From contig NZ_JAAGVZ010000006.1 in the NCBI RefSeq assembly GCF_010882125.1, forward strand, positions 124,001 to 188,000: 64,000 nt of DNA. Reading direction: 5' to 3'. The DNA is from Peribacillus alkalitolerans. GTDB lineage: Bacteria > Bacillota > Bacilli > Bacillales > DSM-1321. Each line of letters starts with the position of its first letter. Position 1 is the stretch's first letter. Of the stretch, positions 26,384 through 36,182 are shown piece after piece. Under the pieces are notes generated by a model. The model saw nothing but the letters and a program-made list of their open reading frames with translations, was not told the origin of the DNA and searched no databases. Made by a program: the position numbers and the translations under genes.

Positions 26384-27024
26384 ATGGGATTTTGACAACC
26401 AATTCTAATGTTTCATCTAAGATTTATTTAGAAATTGTCGAAAAACTTCGAGCAATGATCGATGCGGACGGGCTGGTACTAGGCGATAAAATCCCTTCTG
26501 AACGGGAGTTGTCGGACCGGCTTAGTGTGGGTAGGTCTTCCGTGCGCGAAGCATTGCGTGCTTTAGAATTATTAGGGCTAATAGAAACTAGACGTGGTGA
26601 AGGAACATTCATCAAGGACTTTCAAGAACATCGCTTAGTTGATTTGCTTGGAGCCTTTTTTTTACAAGATCAAAAAACAATCGATGATCTCTCCGAAACG
26701 AAACATTTAATTGAACTAGATTGCCTAAAACTTTTGATTCAACGGGGTCAGAAGGAAAAGATTGACCAACTGTTAAATTGGGCAAAGAATCATTCTTTTG
26801 ATGATTCTTCCTTTTTTGAAACCATTGCCATTACAAATCCAAACAAGTTGTTAGAAAGAATTTGGCGAGTGATTCACTCATATGAACGTTCTACAAAAAG
26901 GAATGTAATAACTGCAGAAGTGGATGACTACTTAGAACTTTTAGATTCAATACAGTTAAAAGATGAAATAAGAATGGTAGAGACCTATTTATATAGAATC
27001 AGAAAATTGTCGAAACCGTTATGA
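26380..27024 (+). CDS. GntR-family (FadR subfamily) transcriptional regulator
   Basis: 214 aa from a GTG that overlaps the ytsJ stop. The N-terminal winged helix (about 12-80) is clear: LGDKIPSERELSDRLSVGRS, SSVREALRALELLGLI, RRGEGTF. The C-terminal all-helical domain (about 95-205) fits FCD, but the Asp/His metal-binding positions usual in that domain are mostly absent (FFETI in place of the FH pattern, VETYL in place of the final M..HL). So it may bind its ligand without metal, or respond to something unusual. Being co-translated with malic enzyme and followed by accDA, it may sense a C4 acid or acyl-CoA; this is inference. B. subtilis lacks a regulator at this position. Confidence 0.87.
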   Translation: MNGILTTNSNVSSKIYLEIVEKLRAMIDADGLVLGDKIPSERELSDRLSVGRSSVREALRALELLGLIETRRGEGTFIKDFQEHRLVDLLGAFFLQDQKTIDDLSETKHLIELDCLKLLIQRGQKEKIDQLLNWAKNHSFDDSSFFETIAITNPNKLLERIWRVIHSYERSTKRNVITAEVDDYLELLDSIQLKDEIRMVETYLYRIRKLSKPL

Positions 27025-27112
27025 CAGGTTTTTACAATCTTTTTATTTTCTGTCGTGTAAAGTATTAGGACAGGCATGAACTGGAGATTTAACGACAAAG
27101 GGAGGATTCCTC

Positions 27113-27982
27113 TTGCTGAAAGAGCTATTTTCAAAGTCTAAAAAGAAAAAGTATGCAACAATTCCTTCAGAGCGTGATAAGCAGGATGTGCCAGAAGGAA
27201 TCATGACAAAATGTCCGAGCTGTAAAAAAATCATGTATACGAAAGAACTTTTAAAAAACCTGAAGGTATGTTCTCATTGTGGTTACCACCATCGAATGAA
27301 TGCTTTTGAGAGAGTGGATAGCTTATTTGATATTGACACCTTTGTCGAATTAGATTCGGAAATGGTTTCTGAGAATCCGCTTGGTTTTCCTGATTATTTG
27401 GAGAAACTAGAAAAGGACAAAGTGAAAGCAAACTTAAATGAAGCTGTCTTGACGGGGACTGGGAGCATTGAGGGCATGAATGTGGTTGTGGCAATTATGG
27501 ATGCGAATTTCCGAATGGGAAGTATGGGTTCAGTTGTCGGTGAGAAAATCACTCGTGCGATCGAAAAAGCACATGAATTAATGGTGCCTTTCATCATTTT
27601 CACTGCTTCTGGTGGAGCAAGGATGCAAGAAGGAATACTAAGCTTAATGCAAATGGCAAAAACTAGTGCCGCTCTTAAACTGTTCAGTGAAGATGGGGGA
27701 TTAATTATTTCAGTCATGACCCATCCAACCACTGGTGGTGTGTCTGCGAGCTTCGCTTCACTTGGTGATTATAATCTTGCTGAGCCAGGTGCTCTTATTG
27801 GTTTTGCAGGTAGAAGTGTTATTGAGCAAACGATTCGTGAAGAGCTCCCTGAGGATTTCCAGACTTCAGAGTTCCTATTAAAGCACGGTCAATTAGATGC
27901 GGTAATACCAAGGACTGAACTTAAAGATAAGCTAGTTACGATTTTAGAAATCCATACCCCGGGTGGTGACATTCAATGGTAG
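27113..27982 (+). CDS. accD: Acetyl-CoA carboxylase carboxyltransferase beta subunit AccD
   Basis: 289 aa from a TTG after AAAGGGAGGATTCC. AccD and AccA form the carboxyltransferase that moves CO2 from carboxybiotin to acetyl-CoA, the committed step of fatty acid synthesis. A four-cysteine zinc ribbon is at C34, C37, C53 and C56. The crotonase-type core has [11 protein letters not shown] near 140, [10 protein letters not shown] near 164 and the [11 protein letters not shown] motif near 203. accA starts seven bases before its end, so subunit production is coupled. I see no FapR site upstream, in line with B. subtilis accDA. Confidence 0.97.
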   Translation: MLKELFSKSKKKKYATIPSERDKQDVPEGIMTKCPSCKKIMYTKELLKNLKVCSHCGYHHRMNAFERVDSLFDIDTFVELDSEMVSENPLGFPDYLEKLEKDKVKANLNEAVLTGTGSIEGMNVVVAIMDANFRMGSMGSVVGEKITRAIEKAHELMVPFIIFTASGGARMQEGILSLMQMAKTSAALKLFSEDGGLIISVMTHPTTGGVSASFASLGDYNLAEPGALIGFAGRSVIEQTIREELPEDFQTSEFLLKHGQLDAVIPRTELKDKLVTILEIHTPGGDIQW

Positions 27983-28953
27983 GAGAATTGGAATTTGAGC
28001 GTCCAATCATAGAGCTTCGAAAAAAAATCGATGAATTGAAAAGCTTGACGGAAGAAGCTGAAGTGGATTTATCTTCTGAAATTGAAAAGCTTGAAGGTAG
28101 ACTCGAAAAACTAGAAAACGAAATTTATGACAATATGAAGCCATGGGATCGTGTACAAGTAGCTAGGCATCCCTCAAGGCCAACTACTTTGGATTATATT
28201 TCCTATTTATTCACTGACTTTTTTGAATGCCATGGAGACAGAGGTTTTGCGGACGATGCTGCGATTGTTGGTGGAATTGCCAAGTTCAAAGGTCTTCCGG
28301 TTACAATCATTGGTCATCAGCGTGGTAAGGATACGAAAGAAAATATTCGTCGCAACTTTGGCATGCCCCATCCTGAAGGATATCGAAAAGCTTTAAGACT
28401 AATGAAACAGGCTGAAAAGTTTAATCGCCCAATTATATGTTTTATCGATACAAAAGGAGCTTATCCAGGAAAAGCTGCAGAACAAAGAGGACAAAGTGAA
28501 GCGATTGCTAAAAACCTTTTTGAAATGGCAGGCTTAAAAGTTCCAGTCATCTCGATTGTTATCGGGGAAGGCGGAAGTGGTGGAGCTCTTGCTCTAGGCG
28601 TAGCAAATCAAATTCACATGTTGGAAAACTCTACTTACTCTGTTATATCTCCGGAGGGTGCAGCGACAATCCTATGGAAAGATGCCACTTTGGCAAAAAA
28701 AGCGGCAGAAAGCATGAAGATTACTGCACCAGATTTAAAAGAACTTGGAGTAGTTGACGAAATTATTCCTGAAGTCAAAGGTGGAGCCCATAAAGACCCT
28801 AAGCTTCAATCCATTTTAATGGGTGAAGTATTACAGACTTCATTGAAAGAGCTTATGAAAAAAGATGAAAAGAAATTAATCCGAGACCGTTATCAAAAGT
28901 TTAAACAAATCGGTAAATTTTCAGAGCCTAAAGAATTTTCAGAAGTGAAATAA
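27976..28953 (+). CDS. accA: Acetyl-CoA carboxylase carboxyltransferase alpha subunit AccA
   Basis: 325 aa. N-terminal helical region (about 1-60, [20 protein letters not shown]) followed by the crotonase-type domain: [20 protein letters not shown] near 115, [16 protein letters not shown] near 158 and [15 protein letters not shown] near 196. Overlaps accD by seven bases and is followed by a terminator. The partner biotin carboxylase and carrier (accC, accB) are not in this window. Confidence 0.97.
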   Translation: MVGELEFERPIIELRKKIDELKSLTEEAEVDLSSEIEKLEGRLEKLENEIYDNMKPWDRVQVARHPSRPTTLDYISYLFTDFFECHGDRGFADDAAIVGGIAKFKGLPVTIIGHQRGKDTKENIRRNFGMPHPEGYRKALRLMKQAEKFNRPIICFIDTKGAYPGKAAEQRGQSEAIAKNLFEMAGLKVPVISIVIGEGGSGGALALGVANQIHMLENSTYSVISPEGAATILWKDATLAKKAAESMKITAPDLKELGVVDEIIPEVKGGAHKDPKLQSILMGEVLQTSLKELMKKDEKKLIRDRYQKFKQIGKFSEPKEFSEVK

Positions 28954-28970
28954 TACCATAATGATTTTTT

Positions 28971-29003
28971 TTACGTGTTGCCTTTTTCGGCAACACGTTT
29001 TAA
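28971..29003 (+). terminator. Terminator of accDA
   Basis: ACGTGTTGCC, loop TTTTTC, GGCAACACGT, then TTTAAC. Confidence 0.8.
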
Positions 29004-29025
29004 CATTTAAACACTTTTTTGTAAG

Positions 29026-29038
29026 TGAAACGCTTTCA
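29026..29038. promoter_or_regulatory. cre-like sequence upstream of pfkA, one base short
   Basis: TGAAACGCTTTCA differs from the ideal cre TGAAAGCGCTTTCA only by deletion of one G. It lies 57 bases upstream of the probable -35 of pfkA. A one-base deletion at the centre normally weakens CcpA binding. Confidence 0.3.
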
Positions 29039-29082
29039 ATTTAAAGACAATTTAAATTTTGTTAAAAGATGAACAAATTTGC

Positions 29083-29111
29083 TTTACGAATCGGTTCAAG
29101 TACCTTAGAAT
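29083..29111 (+). promoter_or_regulatory. Probable pfkA-pyk promoter
   Basis: TTTACG, 17 bases, TAGAAT. This would give a leader of about 190 bases before pfkA, in which I see no convincing riboswitch. Confidence 0.4.
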
Positions 29112-29278
29112 GAGAAACGCGAGAATTGGAATGACTAACTAGAATATTGTGAAAACTAGAGGTAAACTTAGACTTGTTTAGGGAAAATGAACAAAATAAA
29201 AACTCTAGTTTTTGCAAAGGATATAATAGGCTTGTTTTTGGGTATACATACATAAATCGGATTCCATCTAAGGAGTAG

Positions 29279-30265
<987 letters not shown>

Positions 30266-30293
30266 TCTAACAAGTTACGGAGGAATTATATTC

Positions 30294-32054
30294 ATGCGCA
30301 AAACGAAAATTGTTTGTACAATTGGACCTGCCAGTGAAACAGTTGAAAAACTATGCAATTTGATTGAAGCCGGAATGAATGTATCAAGATTGAATTTTTC
30401 TCATGGAAGTCATGAAGAGCATGCAGCAAGGATCGAAAACATTAGAAAGGCATCCGAAAAGACTGGGAAAAAGGTTGCTATTCTACTGGATACAAAAGGT
30501 CCTGAAATAAGAACACATAATATGGAAAATGACGCAATTGAATTGAAAACTGGTTCAAATGTCATCATCTCAATGAAAGAAGTTTTAGGTACAGCTGAGA
30601 AATTCTCGATTACATATGATGGATTGATTGAGGATATCCATGTAGGTACAAGAATCTTGCTTGATGATGGTTTAATTGGCCTAGAAGTGACAAAAATCGA
30701 TCGCGATGCAAGAGAAATCCATACAAATGTATTGAATAGCGGGACACTAAAGAATAAAAAAGGCGTAAATGTACCAGGGGTAGCGGTTAACCTTCCAGGT
30801 ATTACAGATAAAGATGCACAGGACATCATCTTTGGAATCAGCCAGGATATTGATTTCATTGCTGCATCTTTCGTTCGTCGTGCATCAGATGTTTTGGAAA
30901 TTCGAGAGCTTCTGGAAAAGCATAATGCAACGCATATCCAAATTATCCCGAAAATTGAGAACCAAGAAGGCGTAGACAAAATTGATGAAATTCTTGAAGT
31001 TTCAGATGGTCTAATGGTAGCACGTGGAGATTTAGGGGTGGAAATTCCTGCTGAAGAGGTTCCTTTAGTACAAAAAGATTTAATCAAAAAATGTAATGCC
31101 TTAGGAAAGCCGGTTATTACCGCTACACAAATGCTCGATTCTATGCAAAGAAATCCAAGACCTACTCGTGCAGAAGCTTCTGACGTAGCGAATGCGATTT
31201 TTGATGGAACAGATGCGATCATGCTATCTGGCGAAACGGCTGCAGGTAGTTATCCAGTCGAAGCTGTCCAAACTATGAATAATATTGCATCACGTGCAGA
31301 ACAAGCCTTGAATCATAAAGAAATTTTATCAATGCGTCGTAAAGATAATGAATGTAATATCACTGATGCAATTGGGCAATCGGTTGCTCATACAACATTG
31401 AATTTAGAGGCAGGAGCAATCATCACTCCAACAGAAAGTGGTCATACAGCTCGTATGATATCTAAGTATCGTCCCAAAGCACCGATTGTGGCTGTTACTT
31501 CAAACGAGCGTGTTTCACGCCGATTGGCTCTAGTATGGGGAGTATATCCTCAAATTGGTCCAAGAGCAAAATCTACAGATGACATGTTGGATATTGCTAT
31601 TCAAGAAAGCTTAAATTCTGGGCTCGTTTCCCATGGTGATCTTGTGGTAATAACTGCGGGAGTACCAGTAGGAGAAACAGGTACAACTAACTTGATGAAA
31701 ATCCATGTGCTAGGAAATACCATCCTTAAAGCACAAGGAATTGGTCGGAAATCAGCAACAGGAAAAGTGGTACTTGCGAAAAACGCTGAAGAAGCTATTC
31801 AAAAAGTCACTCCTGAGAGTATACTAGTTACACTTGGTTCAGATAAAGAAATGATGCCTGCCATTGAAAAGTGTGCTGCTTTGGTAACCGTTGAAGGTGG
31901 TTTGACTAGCCATGCAGCAGTAGTAGGGTTAAGCCTTGGTATTCCAGTTATTGTTGGCGCTAGTCAAGCGATGACACTACTGAAAGAAGGCCAAGAAGTT
32001 ACAGTTGATGCTGCACGCGGATTCATCAATGAAGGCAAGGCGAGTGTTCTGTAA
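30294..32054 (+). CDS. pyk: Pyruvate kinase Pyk
   Basis: 586 aa from the ATG at 30294 after ACGGAGGAATTATATTC. Pyk makes pyruvate and ATP from phosphoenolpyruvate. Core motifs: [12 protein letters not shown] near residue 32, [12 protein letters not shown] near 62, IPKIENQEG near 218 with the catalytic Lys, and ATQMLDSM near 278. The extra C-terminal domain (about 475-586), related to the PEP-utilising swivelling domain, carries [11 protein letters not shown], its phosphohistidine-like motif; this extension is typical of Bacillus/Geobacillus enzymes and gives their length of about 585. Ends with a terminator. Confidence 0.98.
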   Translation: MRKTKIVCTIGPASETVEKLCNLIEAGMNVSRLNFSHGSHEEHAARIENIRKASEKTGKKVAILLDTKGPEIRTHNMENDAIELKTGSNVIISMKEVLGTAEKFSITYDGLIEDIHVGTRILLDDGLIGLEVTKIDRDAREIHTNVLNSGTLKNKKGVNVPGVAVNLPGITDKDAQDIIFGISQDIDFIAASFVRRASDVLEIRELLEKHNATHIQIIPKIENQEGVDKIDEILEVSDGLMVARGDLGVEIPAEEVPLVQKDLIKKCNALGKPVITATQMLDSMQRNPRPTRAEASDVANAIFDGTDAIMLSGETAAGSYPVEAVQTMNNIASRAEQALNHKEILSMRRKDNECNITDAIGQSVAHTTLNLEAGAIITPTESGHTARMISKYRPKAPIVAVTSNERVSRRLALVWGVYPQIGPRAKSTDDMLDIAIQESLNSGLVSHGDLVVITAGVPVGETGTTNLMKIHVLGNTILKAQGIGRKSATGKVVLAKNAEEAIQKVTPESILVTLGSDKEMMPAIEKCAALVTVEGGLTSHAAVVGLSLGIPVIVGASQAMTLLKEGQEVTVDAARGFINEGKASVL

Positions 32055-32070
32055 GATATAAAAAAAGAAG

Positions 32071-32107
32071 AAATGCTTGAATCGGTTTACGATTCAGGCA
32101 TTTTTTT
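32071..32107 (+). terminator. Terminator of pfkA-pyk
   Basis: AAATGCTTGAATC, loop GGTTTAC, GATTCAGGCATTTTTTT. Confidence 0.9.
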
Positions 32108-32200
32108 ACAGTGATGGTTTTTGAAAAGATTTATGTATCTTTTATTCTCCGGACTCGTACATGTATAATGAAAAGGAATTCATACTGGGAGGAAGAATAA

Positions 32201-32587
32201 ATGAAATACTTGTTATTGTTTTTAATTATCGTACCTGCCGCGGAAATCGCAATCCTATTAACAGCAGGAAATACAATTGGCGTCCTCCCTACGATTCTAT
32301 TAATCATTGCAACGGGTATTGCAGGATCTTACCTTGCAAAACAACAAGGTCTTGAGGTAATAAGACAGGCCCAGCGGCAAATGCAATATGGGCAAATGCC
32401 AGGCAACACAATTATTGATGGAATTTGTATCTTGGTAGGGGGAGTCCTACTTCTTACACCAGGGTTCATATCTGATTCAATGGGGTTCATTTTGTTGCTG
32501 CCACCTACCAGGGCTATGATAAGGCCCGTTATCGTACGTATATTCCGGAAAATGATTGATAAAGGCAATATAAAAATCATACGATAA
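32201..32587 (+). CDS. fxsA: FxsA-family membrane protein
   Basis: 128 aa. Three or four membrane segments (about 4-20, 26-44, 75-95) in the FxsA pattern: opening LLLFLIIVPAAEIAILL, then GSYLAKQQGLEVIRQAQRQM near residue 44 and GVLLLTPGFISDSMGFILLL near 80-99. E. coli FxsA (SuzA) relieves F-plasmid exclusion of phage T7; its Bacillus role is unknown. The ATG at 32201 follows GGGAGGAAGAATAA. It lies between pyk and the convergent ytvI, as in B. subtilis (ytzA). Confidence 0.93.
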   Translation: MKYLLLFLIIVPAAEIAILLTAGNTIGVLPTILLIIATGIAGSYLAKQQGLEVIRQAQRQMQYGQMPGNTIIDGICILVGGVLLLTPGFISDSMGFILLLPPTRAMIRPVIVRIFRKMIDKGNIKIIR

Positions 32588-32599
32588 AAAGAGTGTATA

Positions 32600-32628
32600 A
32601 AAGGCTGACCCCAGGTCAGCCTTTTTGG
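32600..32628. terminator. Terminator between fxsA and ytvI
   Basis: AAGGCTGACC pairs with GGTCAGCCTT, T run on the plus side and a shorter one on the minus side. Confidence 0.85.
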
Positions 32629-32644
32629 ATAAAAAAATAATTTA

Positions 32645-33766
32645 TCAATATTCTTTGTTCTTTCCTAAAATAAAGCTCCAAATATCAATAAAAACGTTAC
32701 TCCTATGAAGGGTGTTTATAATGACTAGTGTTACTGGACCGATGATCAGGCCAAGGAATCCTATTAATTTAAAGCCAACGAATAATGACACCAAGGTAGC
32801 CAATGGGTCTAAACCTATACTGGATGAAAGGATCTTTGGCTCCATGACCTGTCTTTGTACGAGAACGACTAGATATAGAACACCAAGTCCAATTGCCAAA
32901 TTCATTTCTCCTGCTACAACCTCGTAAATAATCCATGGGACAAATACAGCCCCTGTCCCTAAGTAAGGAAGTATATCAACAAATCCTGCAACTAATGCGA
33001 TAGTAATGGCGTATTCTACTCTTAAAACAAGCAACCCTATTAAAACGATGATTGTTGTAATGGAAATTAGGGTTAATTGAGCCTTAATAAAGCCAAATAA
33101 AGCTTTTCTCAAATCTTCAAAGATTTTAGAGCCACTTTGCTTCATTTTGTTTGGAGCAAATCGCCCCGCCAAACTACGTAACCGATACCAGTCTTTGCTA
33201 ATGAAAAAGGTTGCTAACAAGGAAAATATCAAAACAGTCGCTGCACTAGGAAACCACCCAATGATTATCGGGATGTTAGAGAAAAAGTCTTGTATAAAGT
33301 CACCAGCTGTCGTTCCTATTTTCTTACCTGCGTTTTGGACATTTTCCATAATAGTATCTTGTTGACCGGCTTCAAGGTTATTGAAGAGTGTAGTGAATTT
33401 ATGGTACATGGGAATCAGTTGTGAACCTATGAATTGCTCTGTATAATCTATTAGGGTTTGAATATGCTGGGGTATTACCCTAGCCAGGTAGTTGGCACCT
33501 GAAACAATTTCAGAGACTAACAGGATGATTAATCCGGTAAAGATTGCAATGATCAGAATAAGGGCTGCAAAAACAGAAAGTGATCTAGGCATTTTTGTTT
33601 TTTTCTCAAAAAAGTCCACAATGGGATTGATCATAAATGCGATTATTAAACCAATAATAAATGGATAGGTAACCTTAGAAGTGTACAGTATGGTTATTGC
33701 ACTTAGAGCAACTATACCAATGACTAAAAATAATCGGACGAACCGATAAATATATGTAGGGTTCAA
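32645..33766 (-). CDS. ytvI: Sporulation integral membrane protein YtvI (AI-2E transporter family)
   Basis: 373 aa with seven or eight membrane segments, including paired helices near the N-terminus (about 10-30, 33-50, 62-85) and a C-terminal bundle. The FVDILPYLGTGAVFVPW motif near 262-278 and GLDPLATLVSLFVGFKLIGFLGLI near 320 are characteristic of the AI-2E exporter superfamily; YtvI is its sporulation branch. The transported substrate, if any, is unknown. Its start has AAGGAGGC upstream on the minus strand. It runs opposite to its neighbours. Confidence 0.93.
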   Translation of the reverse strand: MNPTYIYRFVRLFLVIGIVALSAITILYTSKVTYPFIIGLIIAFMINPIVDFFEKKTKMPRSLSVFAALILIIAIFTGLIILLVSEIVSGANYLARVIPQHIQTLIDYTEQFIGSQLIPMYHKFTTLFNNLEAGQQDTIMENVQNAGKKIGTTAGDFIQDFFSNIPIIIGWFPSAATVLIFSLLATFFISKDWYRLRSLAGRFAPNKMKQSGSKIFEDLRKALFGFIKAQLTLISITTIIVLIGLLVLRVEYAITIALVAGFVDILPYLGTGAVFVPWIIYEVVAGEMNLAIGLGVLYLVVLVQRQVMEPKILSSSIGLDPLATLVSLFVGFKLIGFLGLIIGPVTLVIINTLHRSNVFIDIWSFILGKNKEY

Positions 33767-33876
33767 AACATTGCCTCCTTTTGGATTCCTTTTATTTATT
33801 CTACTACGTGTACAATGAAAAAAAGTTTCTTTTTAAAATAAATTCTGAATTTTCTGTAGAGAAGGGATGAGCTATC

Positions 33877-34344
33877 ATGAATGGACCTTTATTATTTTTG
33901 TTTCTTTTATTAGGAGTGGGATGGATAGCCAAGAATCCTTCTTTAATGGTGGCCTCTGGATTTTTGCTATTGGTAAAAATGATCGGTGTCGGTGATAAAA
34001 TTTTCCCTTTTCTTCAAGAAAAGGGAATTAATCTTGGAGTAACGGTCATAACTGTTGCCGTTCTGGTCCCTATTGCAAATGGAAGCATTGGTTTCAAACA
34101 ACTAATAGATGCGATCAAATCACCATATGCATGGATAGCTTTAGGTGCGGGGATTGCAGTAGCTCTTATTGCAAAAAGCGGGCTCACTTTATTAGTGGAT
34201 GATCCTCATATAACGACTGCATTGGTTTTCGGGACCATACTTGCCGTTGCGTTATTTAATGGGGTGGCTGTCGGTCCTTTAATCGGAGCAGGTATTGCCT
34301 ATATAGCCATGAAGGTCTTTGAATTATTTAAGTCGTATTTCTAA
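33877..34344 (+). CDS. ytwI: UPF0756 (DUF441) membrane protein YtwI
   Basis: 155 aa, about five hydrophobic segments across the whole length (LLFLFLLLGVGWIA, FLLLVKMIGV, GVTVITVAVLVPIANG, WIALGAGIAVALIAK, IGAGIAYIAMKVFE). This is the DUF441 family, always a short multi-pass protein of unknown function located between ytvI and citZ in Bacillus. The ATG at 33877 follows GAAGGGATGAGC. Divergent from ytvI. Confidence 0.92.
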   Translation: MNGPLLFLFLLLGVGWIAKNPSLMVASGFLLLVKMIGVGDKIFPFLQEKGINLGVTVITVAVLVPIANGSIGFKQLIDAIKSPYAWIALGAGIAVALIAKSGLTLLVDDPHITTALVFGTILAVALFNGVAVGPLIGAGIAYIAMKVFELFKSYF

Positions 34345-34583
34345 CACGAACATAGTGTTAAAGCTTTGCTGGAATAGGCATTTTAACTTTTGATTCTGTT
34401 ATTTTCATATATACATTTACATTAATTTGCATCTTAAACTAATAGAAATCCTTATAAAGCATAATCATATAGTAAGAATTATTCAGTGGGATGAATGTTT
34501 ACGCTTTTTTTCATCATTTCTATCACCCACTAAGATGTTTTTCTGGTAAAATAATAATTTTTTCACATTTTAAGTTCTTTTCA

Positions 34584-34612
34584 TTCACAAAAATCAGATA
34601 ATTGTTTATAAT
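34584..34612 (+). promoter_or_regulatory. Upstream citZ promoter (P1)
   Basis: TTCACA, 17 bases, TATAAT: five of six and six of six matches. Transcription near 34619 would begin inside the cre candidate at 34619 and give a leader of about 325 nt. Confidence 0.6.
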
Positions 34613-34618
34613 AGGACA

Positions 34619-34632
34619 TGTAAGCGGTAAAC
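34619..34632. promoter_or_regulatory. cre candidate at the citZ P1 start site
   Basis: TGTAAGCGGTAAAC fits TGWAANCGNTNWCA at 12 of 14 positions. A site at +1 would let CcpA block initiation, as expected for citrate synthase. Confidence 0.5.
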
Positions 34633-34655
34633 TTTTACAAGATTTAGAAATAGGT

Positions 34656-34670
34656 ATAATATACAATTAA
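34656..34670. promoter_or_regulatory. Possible CcpC half-site pair
   Basis: ATAA, seven bases, TTAA; the CcpC dyad is ATAA-N7-TTAT, so one base differs. CcpC represses citZ in B. subtilis. Such short AT motifs arise by chance. Confidence 0.25.
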
Positions 34671-34680
34671 TAGCGTCTTG

Positions 34681-34737
34681 AAAGCCTTGAGAAATGAATG
34701 AGCAATCGCTCGGCTAAAGTGTTTAAGGCTTTGTTCT
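34681..34737 (+). other. Two-tier stem-loop in the citZ leader
   Basis: AAAGCCTT near 34682 pairs with AAGGCTTT near 34729, enclosing an inner GAGC-AATC-GCTC hairpin. There is no T run after it, so it is not a standard terminator. Confidence 0.5.
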
Positions 34738-34798
34738 TATGGGTAAAAATGAAAGAGTTATTCAGTAAACTAATTCATGTGGATTAGTATTCATATAT

Positions 34799-34812
34799 TG
34801 TTAACGCTTTCA
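34799..34812. promoter_or_regulatory. cre site upstream of the second citZ promoter
   Basis: TGTTAACGCTTTCA matches the cre consensus at 13 of 14 positions. It ends five bases before the -35 of P2. Confidence 0.65.
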
Positions 34813-34817
34813 ATTAG

Positions 34818-34845
34818 CGGACAACTGTTCGCCAATATATATAAT
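34818..34845 (+). promoter_or_regulatory. Downstream citZ promoter (P2)
   Basis: CGGACA, 16 bases, TATAAT. A near-palindrome GCGGACAACTGTTCGC (34817-34832) covers the -35. Confidence 0.5.
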
Positions 34846-34943
34846 GGTCAGGCCTATTATCCACTGCCTGTCACATTACAAAACAAATATATAAATAAAA
34901 TGAAGTGGGTAAGGGGATTTTTTAGAAAAGGAGAGATTCTGCT

Positions 34944-36059
34944 ATGACAGTGACAAAAGGTCTCGAAGGAATTGTTGCAACAACTTCATCAATCAGTTCA
35001 ATCATTGATGATACTCTAACTTATGTAGGGTATGATATCGATGATTTAGCAGTGAACGCAAGTTTTGAAGAGGTAATTTACTTATTATGGCACCGTCGTC
35101 TTCCTAACAAGGAAGAATTAAAGGAACTAGCAGCACAGCTAGCTGAAAATATGGATGTTCCAAAGGAAGTATTAGATCATTTTAAGACTTTCCCAATTCA
35201 AAACGTTCATCCAATGGCTGCATTGCGTTCTGCAATCTCAAACCTTGGTTTATATGATGCAGAAGCAGATGTGATGGATAAAGATGCAAACTATAAAAAA
35301 GCGATTCGCTTGCAAGCTCAAATCTCAACAATTGTTACTGCGTTCGCTCGAATCCGTAAAGGTTTGGAGCCTGTTTCCCCTAAGAAAGATCTGAGCTTTG
35401 CTGCTAATTTCCTTTACATGCTTAGTGGGAAAGATCCATCAGCGATTGAAGAGGAAGCATTCAACAAAGCGTTAGTGCTTCATGCTGATCACGAATTAAA
35501 CGCTTCTACGTTTACTGCACGCGTTTGCGTGGCTACACTATCAGATGTTTATTCTGGAATTACAGCTGCAATCGGTGCATTAAAAGGCCCACTTCATGGT
35601 GGTGCAAATGAAGCGGTAATGAACATGTTAACTGAGATTGGGTCTGTTGAAAATGTAGAGTCCTACGTTAAAAGCAAACTTGAAAATAAAGAAAAAATCA
35701 TGGGCTTTGGTCACCGCGTATACCGTAACGGGGACCCACGCGCTAAACACTTAAAAGCAATGTCAGAGAAATTGACAAAACTGACTGGGCAATCCCAGTA
35801 TTATGAAATGTCAGTGAAAATCGAGGAGCTTGTGACTTCCCAGAAACCACTTCCTCCAAACGTAGATTTTTATTCTGCTTCGGTTTATCATAGCCTAGGA
35901 ATCGATCATGACTTATTCACGCCAATTTTTGCGGTTAGCCGTACTTCTGGTTGGTTGGCACATATTCTTGAGCAATATGACAACAATCGTCTGATCCGTC
36001 CACGTGCAGAATATACAGGTCCTGGCATGCAAAAATATGTGCCTGTGAATGAAAGATAA
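34944..36059 (+). CDS. citZ: Citrate synthase CitZ
   Basis: 371 aa. Condenses acetyl-CoA with oxaloacetate, the entry step of the citric acid cycle. Type II citrate synthase of the short Gram-positive form; catalytic residues lie in the blocks HGGANEAVM near residue 219, GFGHRVYRNGDPRAKHL near 254-270 and VDFYSASVYHSLGI near 307, with the final RPRAEYTGP near 353. The ATG at 34944 follows AAAAGGAGAG. First gene of citZ-icd-mdh with a long, elaborate control region of 599 bases upstream. Confidence 0.98.
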   Translation: MTVTKGLEGIVATTSSISSIIDDTLTYVGYDIDDLAVNASFEEVIYLLWHRRLPNKEELKELAAQLAENMDVPKEVLDHFKTFPIQNVHPMAALRSAISNLGLYDAEADVMDKDANYKKAIRLQAQISTIVTAFARIRKGLEPVSPKKDLSFAANFLYMLSGKDPSAIEEEAFNKALVLHADHELNASTFTARVCVATLSDVYSGITAAIGALKGPLHGGANEAVMNMLTEIGSVENVESYVKSKLENKEKIMGFGHRVYRNGDPRAKHLKAMSEKLTKLTGQSQYYEMSVKIEELVTSQKPLPPNVDFYSASVYHSLGIDHDLFTPIFAVSRTSGWLAHILEQYDNNRLIRPRAEYTGPGMQKYVPVNER

Positions 36060-36115
36060 GGCTACGGATTTTCCAAACACATAATTATATAGTAAATTAA
36101 TACATGTAGATAAAA

Positions 36116-36158
36116 AAAGGTTAGAGGCGCTTTGAATGATTAGTGCCTTCTAACCTTT
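36116..36158 (+). other. Stem-loop in the citZ-icd gap
   Basis: AAAGGTTAGAGGCGCT and AGTGCCTTCTAACCTTT pair almost completely around a ten-base loop, followed by GATATTGG rather than T, so read-through into icd is expected. Confidence 0.7.
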
Positions 36159-36182
36159 GATATTGGAATTGGAGGGTTTAGT

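Noticed and set aside
30410-31222. A 270-aa minus-strand ORF opposite pyk
   Set aside because: Shadow of pyruvate kinase codons: Ser/Ile-rich, no ribosome-binding site, no resemblance to a protein family.
34502-34520. A third cre-like sequence (TGTTTACGCTTTTT) upstream of citZ
   Set aside because: At least four mismatches to the consensus; chance similarity in AT-rich DNA.
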